Positions 5,187 through 6,394 of a stretch of 6,394 bases of DNA are shown piece by piece. Source of the DNA: 66-474 sp035572335. Lineage in GTDB: Bacteria; Pseudomonadota; Gammaproteobacteria; Xanthomonadales; Rhodanobacteraceae. Position numbers and translations under genes: made by a program. Each line of letters begins with the position of its first letter. Within the stretch, counting starts at the first letter, position 1. The notes beneath the pieces are model-generated. The model was not told the DNA's origin, did not search any database, and saw only the letters and a list, made by a program, of their open reading frames with translations. The DNA is taken from NCBI GenBank assembly GCA_035572335.1, contig DATNAW010000199.1, positions 1 to 6,394 on the forward strand, given 5' to 3'.

Positions 5187-6394
5187 ACCCCGAACTCGGC
5201 CAGGTTGCGCTGATCCTCGCGTTGCTGCTGTCGGCGCTGCAATGCGTGCTGCCGATCGTCGGCGCGTGGCGCGGCAGCAAGCCGCTGATGGCAACCGCGC
5301 CCAGCCTTGCGATCGGACAATTCGTGTTCGTGGCGTTGGCGTTCGGGATCCTGATGTGGTCGTTCTGGACGAATGATTTTTCGGTCGCGTACGTCGCGCA
5401 GAACTCCAACCTGTCGCTGCCGTGGTTCTACAAGCTCTCGGCGGTGTGGGGCGCACACGAAGGCTCGCTGCTGCTGTGGATGCTGATCCTCAACGGCTGG
5501 ACGCTCGCGCTGGTGGTGTTCGGCGGCAAACTGCCCGAAGCGTTCTTCTCGCGCGTGATCGGCGTGCTCGGTTTCGTGGCGTTCGGGTTCCTGCTGTACA
5601 TGATCACGACGTCCAATCCGTTCCTGCGGCAGTTTCCGGTTCCCGCGAACGGCGCGGATTTGAATCCGGTCTTGCAGGACCCTGGGCTCGTGTTCCACCC
5701 GCCCACGCTGTACATGGGTTACGTCGGTTTCAGCGTGGCCTTCGCGTTCGCGATCGCATCACTGCTGGGCGGTGAACTGAAATCCACGTGGGTGCGCTGG
5801 GCGCGGCCATGGACCAACGTCGCGTGGGGCTTCCTCACGCTCGGCATCGTCGCCGGCAGCGCGTGGGCGTATTACGAACTCGGCTGGGGCGGCTGGTGGT
5901 TCTGGGATCCGGTCGAGAACGCGTCCTTCATGCCGTGGCTGATCGGTGCCGCGCTGATCCATGCGCAGGCGATCACCGACAAGCGCGACGGCCTGCGCGC
6001 ATGGACGCTGCTGCTGTCGATTTTCGGCTTCGCGTTCTCGCTGCTCGGCACGTTCCTGGTGCGCTCGGGTTTGCTGACCAGCGTGCATGCATTCGCATTC
6101 GCACCATCACGCGGCATCTTCATCCTGGTGTATCTCGCGGTGGTGGTGGGCGGCTCGCTGCTGTTGTACGCATTGCGCGCGCCCAAGGTCACCGGCGGCA
6201 AATCGTTCGCGCTGGCCTCGCGCGAAACGCTGATGGTGATCGGCAACCTGATGCTCACGGTTGCCTGCGCGATGGTGCTGCTGGGCACGCTGTATCCGCT
6301 GGTCGGCGAGGCGCTGGACATCGGGCGCATTTCGGTCGGGCCGCCCTACTTCGGGCCGCTCTTCCTGATCCTGATGACACCGCTGGTGCTGGCG
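5183..6394 (+). CDS. ccmF: Haem lyase subunit CcmF, N-terminal 404 residues (partial)
   Basis: The frame opens with GTG and stays open for 404 codons to the right edge. The full protein is usually about 630-670 residues. CcmF is the large integral-membrane core of the CcmFH(I) cytochrome c haem lyase and takes haem from holo-CcmE. The WWD signature is WGGWWFWDPVENASFMPW at 235-252. Conserved histidines are H172 in LVFHPPTLYMGY, H260 in ALIHAQ and H302 in TSVHAFA, matching E. coli H173, H261 and H303 (from memory); the fourth would lie beyond the edge. Other hallmarks are VWGAHEGSLLLW (88-99), DPGLVFHPP and GSAWAYYELGWGG. Many hydrophobic segments are visible. The start is supported by GGAGG at 5172-5176. 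ccmG and ccmH are expected downstream but are not in view. Confidence 0.96.
   Translation, partial: MNPELGQVALILALLLSALQCVLPIVGAWRGSKPLMATAPSLAIGQFVFVALAFGILMWSFWTNDFSVAYVAQNSNLSLPWFYKLSAVWGAHEGSLLLWMLILNGWTLALVVFGGKLPEAFFSRVIGVLGFVAFGFLLYMITTSNPFLRQFPVPANGADLNPVLQDPGLVFHPPTLYMGYVGFSVAFAFAIASLLGGELKSTWVRWARPWTNVAWGFLTLGIVAGSAWAYYELGWGGWWFWDPVENASFMPWLIGAALIHAQAITDKRDGLRAWTLLLSIFGFAFSLLGTFLVRSGLLTSVHAFAFAPSRGIFILVYLAVVVGGSLLLYALRAPKVTGGKSFALASRETLMVIGNLMLTVACAMVLLGTLYPLVGEALDIGRISVGPPYFGPLFLILMTPLVLA

Overview
The window is GC-rich (roughly two-thirds G+C by eye) and densely coded. All the genes I accept are on the plus strand. It looks like the chromosome of a gammaproteobacterium of the Xanthomonadales/Lysobacterales type (Xanthomonas, Rhodanobacter, Dyella and relatives). 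That placement is an inference from the protein flavour, the GC content and the pairing of a kynurenine-pathway cluster with a cytochrome c maturation operon; no marker gene proves it.

Region 1 (1-2013) is the end of an aerobic tryptophan/kynurenine cluster. It holds the last 74 codons of kynureninase (kynU), a complete kynurenine 3-monooxygenase (kmo) joined to it by an ATGA stop/start overlap, and a small DUF3293 protein four bases after kmo. Kmo hydroxylates kynurenine and kynureninase cleaves 3-hydroxykynurenine to 3-hydroxyanthranilate, so the first two genes encode consecutive steps.

Region 2 (2082-6394) is a System I cytochrome c maturation operon in the canonical order ccmA-ccmB-ccmC-ccmD-ccmE-ccmF; ccmF runs off the right edge. 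CcmA and CcmB are the ATPase and membrane parts of the ABC transporter that releases holo-CcmE. CcmC and CcmD load haem onto periplasmic CcmE. CcmF then takes part in ligating haem to apocytochrome c. From ccmC on the genes are tightly packed: 1 base separates ccmC from ccmD, and ATGA and GTGA overlaps join ccmD/ccmE and ccmE/ccmF. All diagnostic residues I looked for are present.

The one clear anomaly is the ccmA-ccmB gap (2721-2950). It contains a 201-bp nested inverted repeat, apparently a non-coding MITE/REP-like element. Its outer arms are about 30 bp and match at 26 of 30 positions. Inside lies a second palindromic unit built on ATTCCC...GGGAAT hairpins. A second, smaller oddity is a 15-codon ORF that bridges ccmB and ccmC by stop/start coupling. 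Apart from these I see no RNA gene, CRISPR array, transposase or phage gene, and nothing that suggests a new defence or metabolic system.
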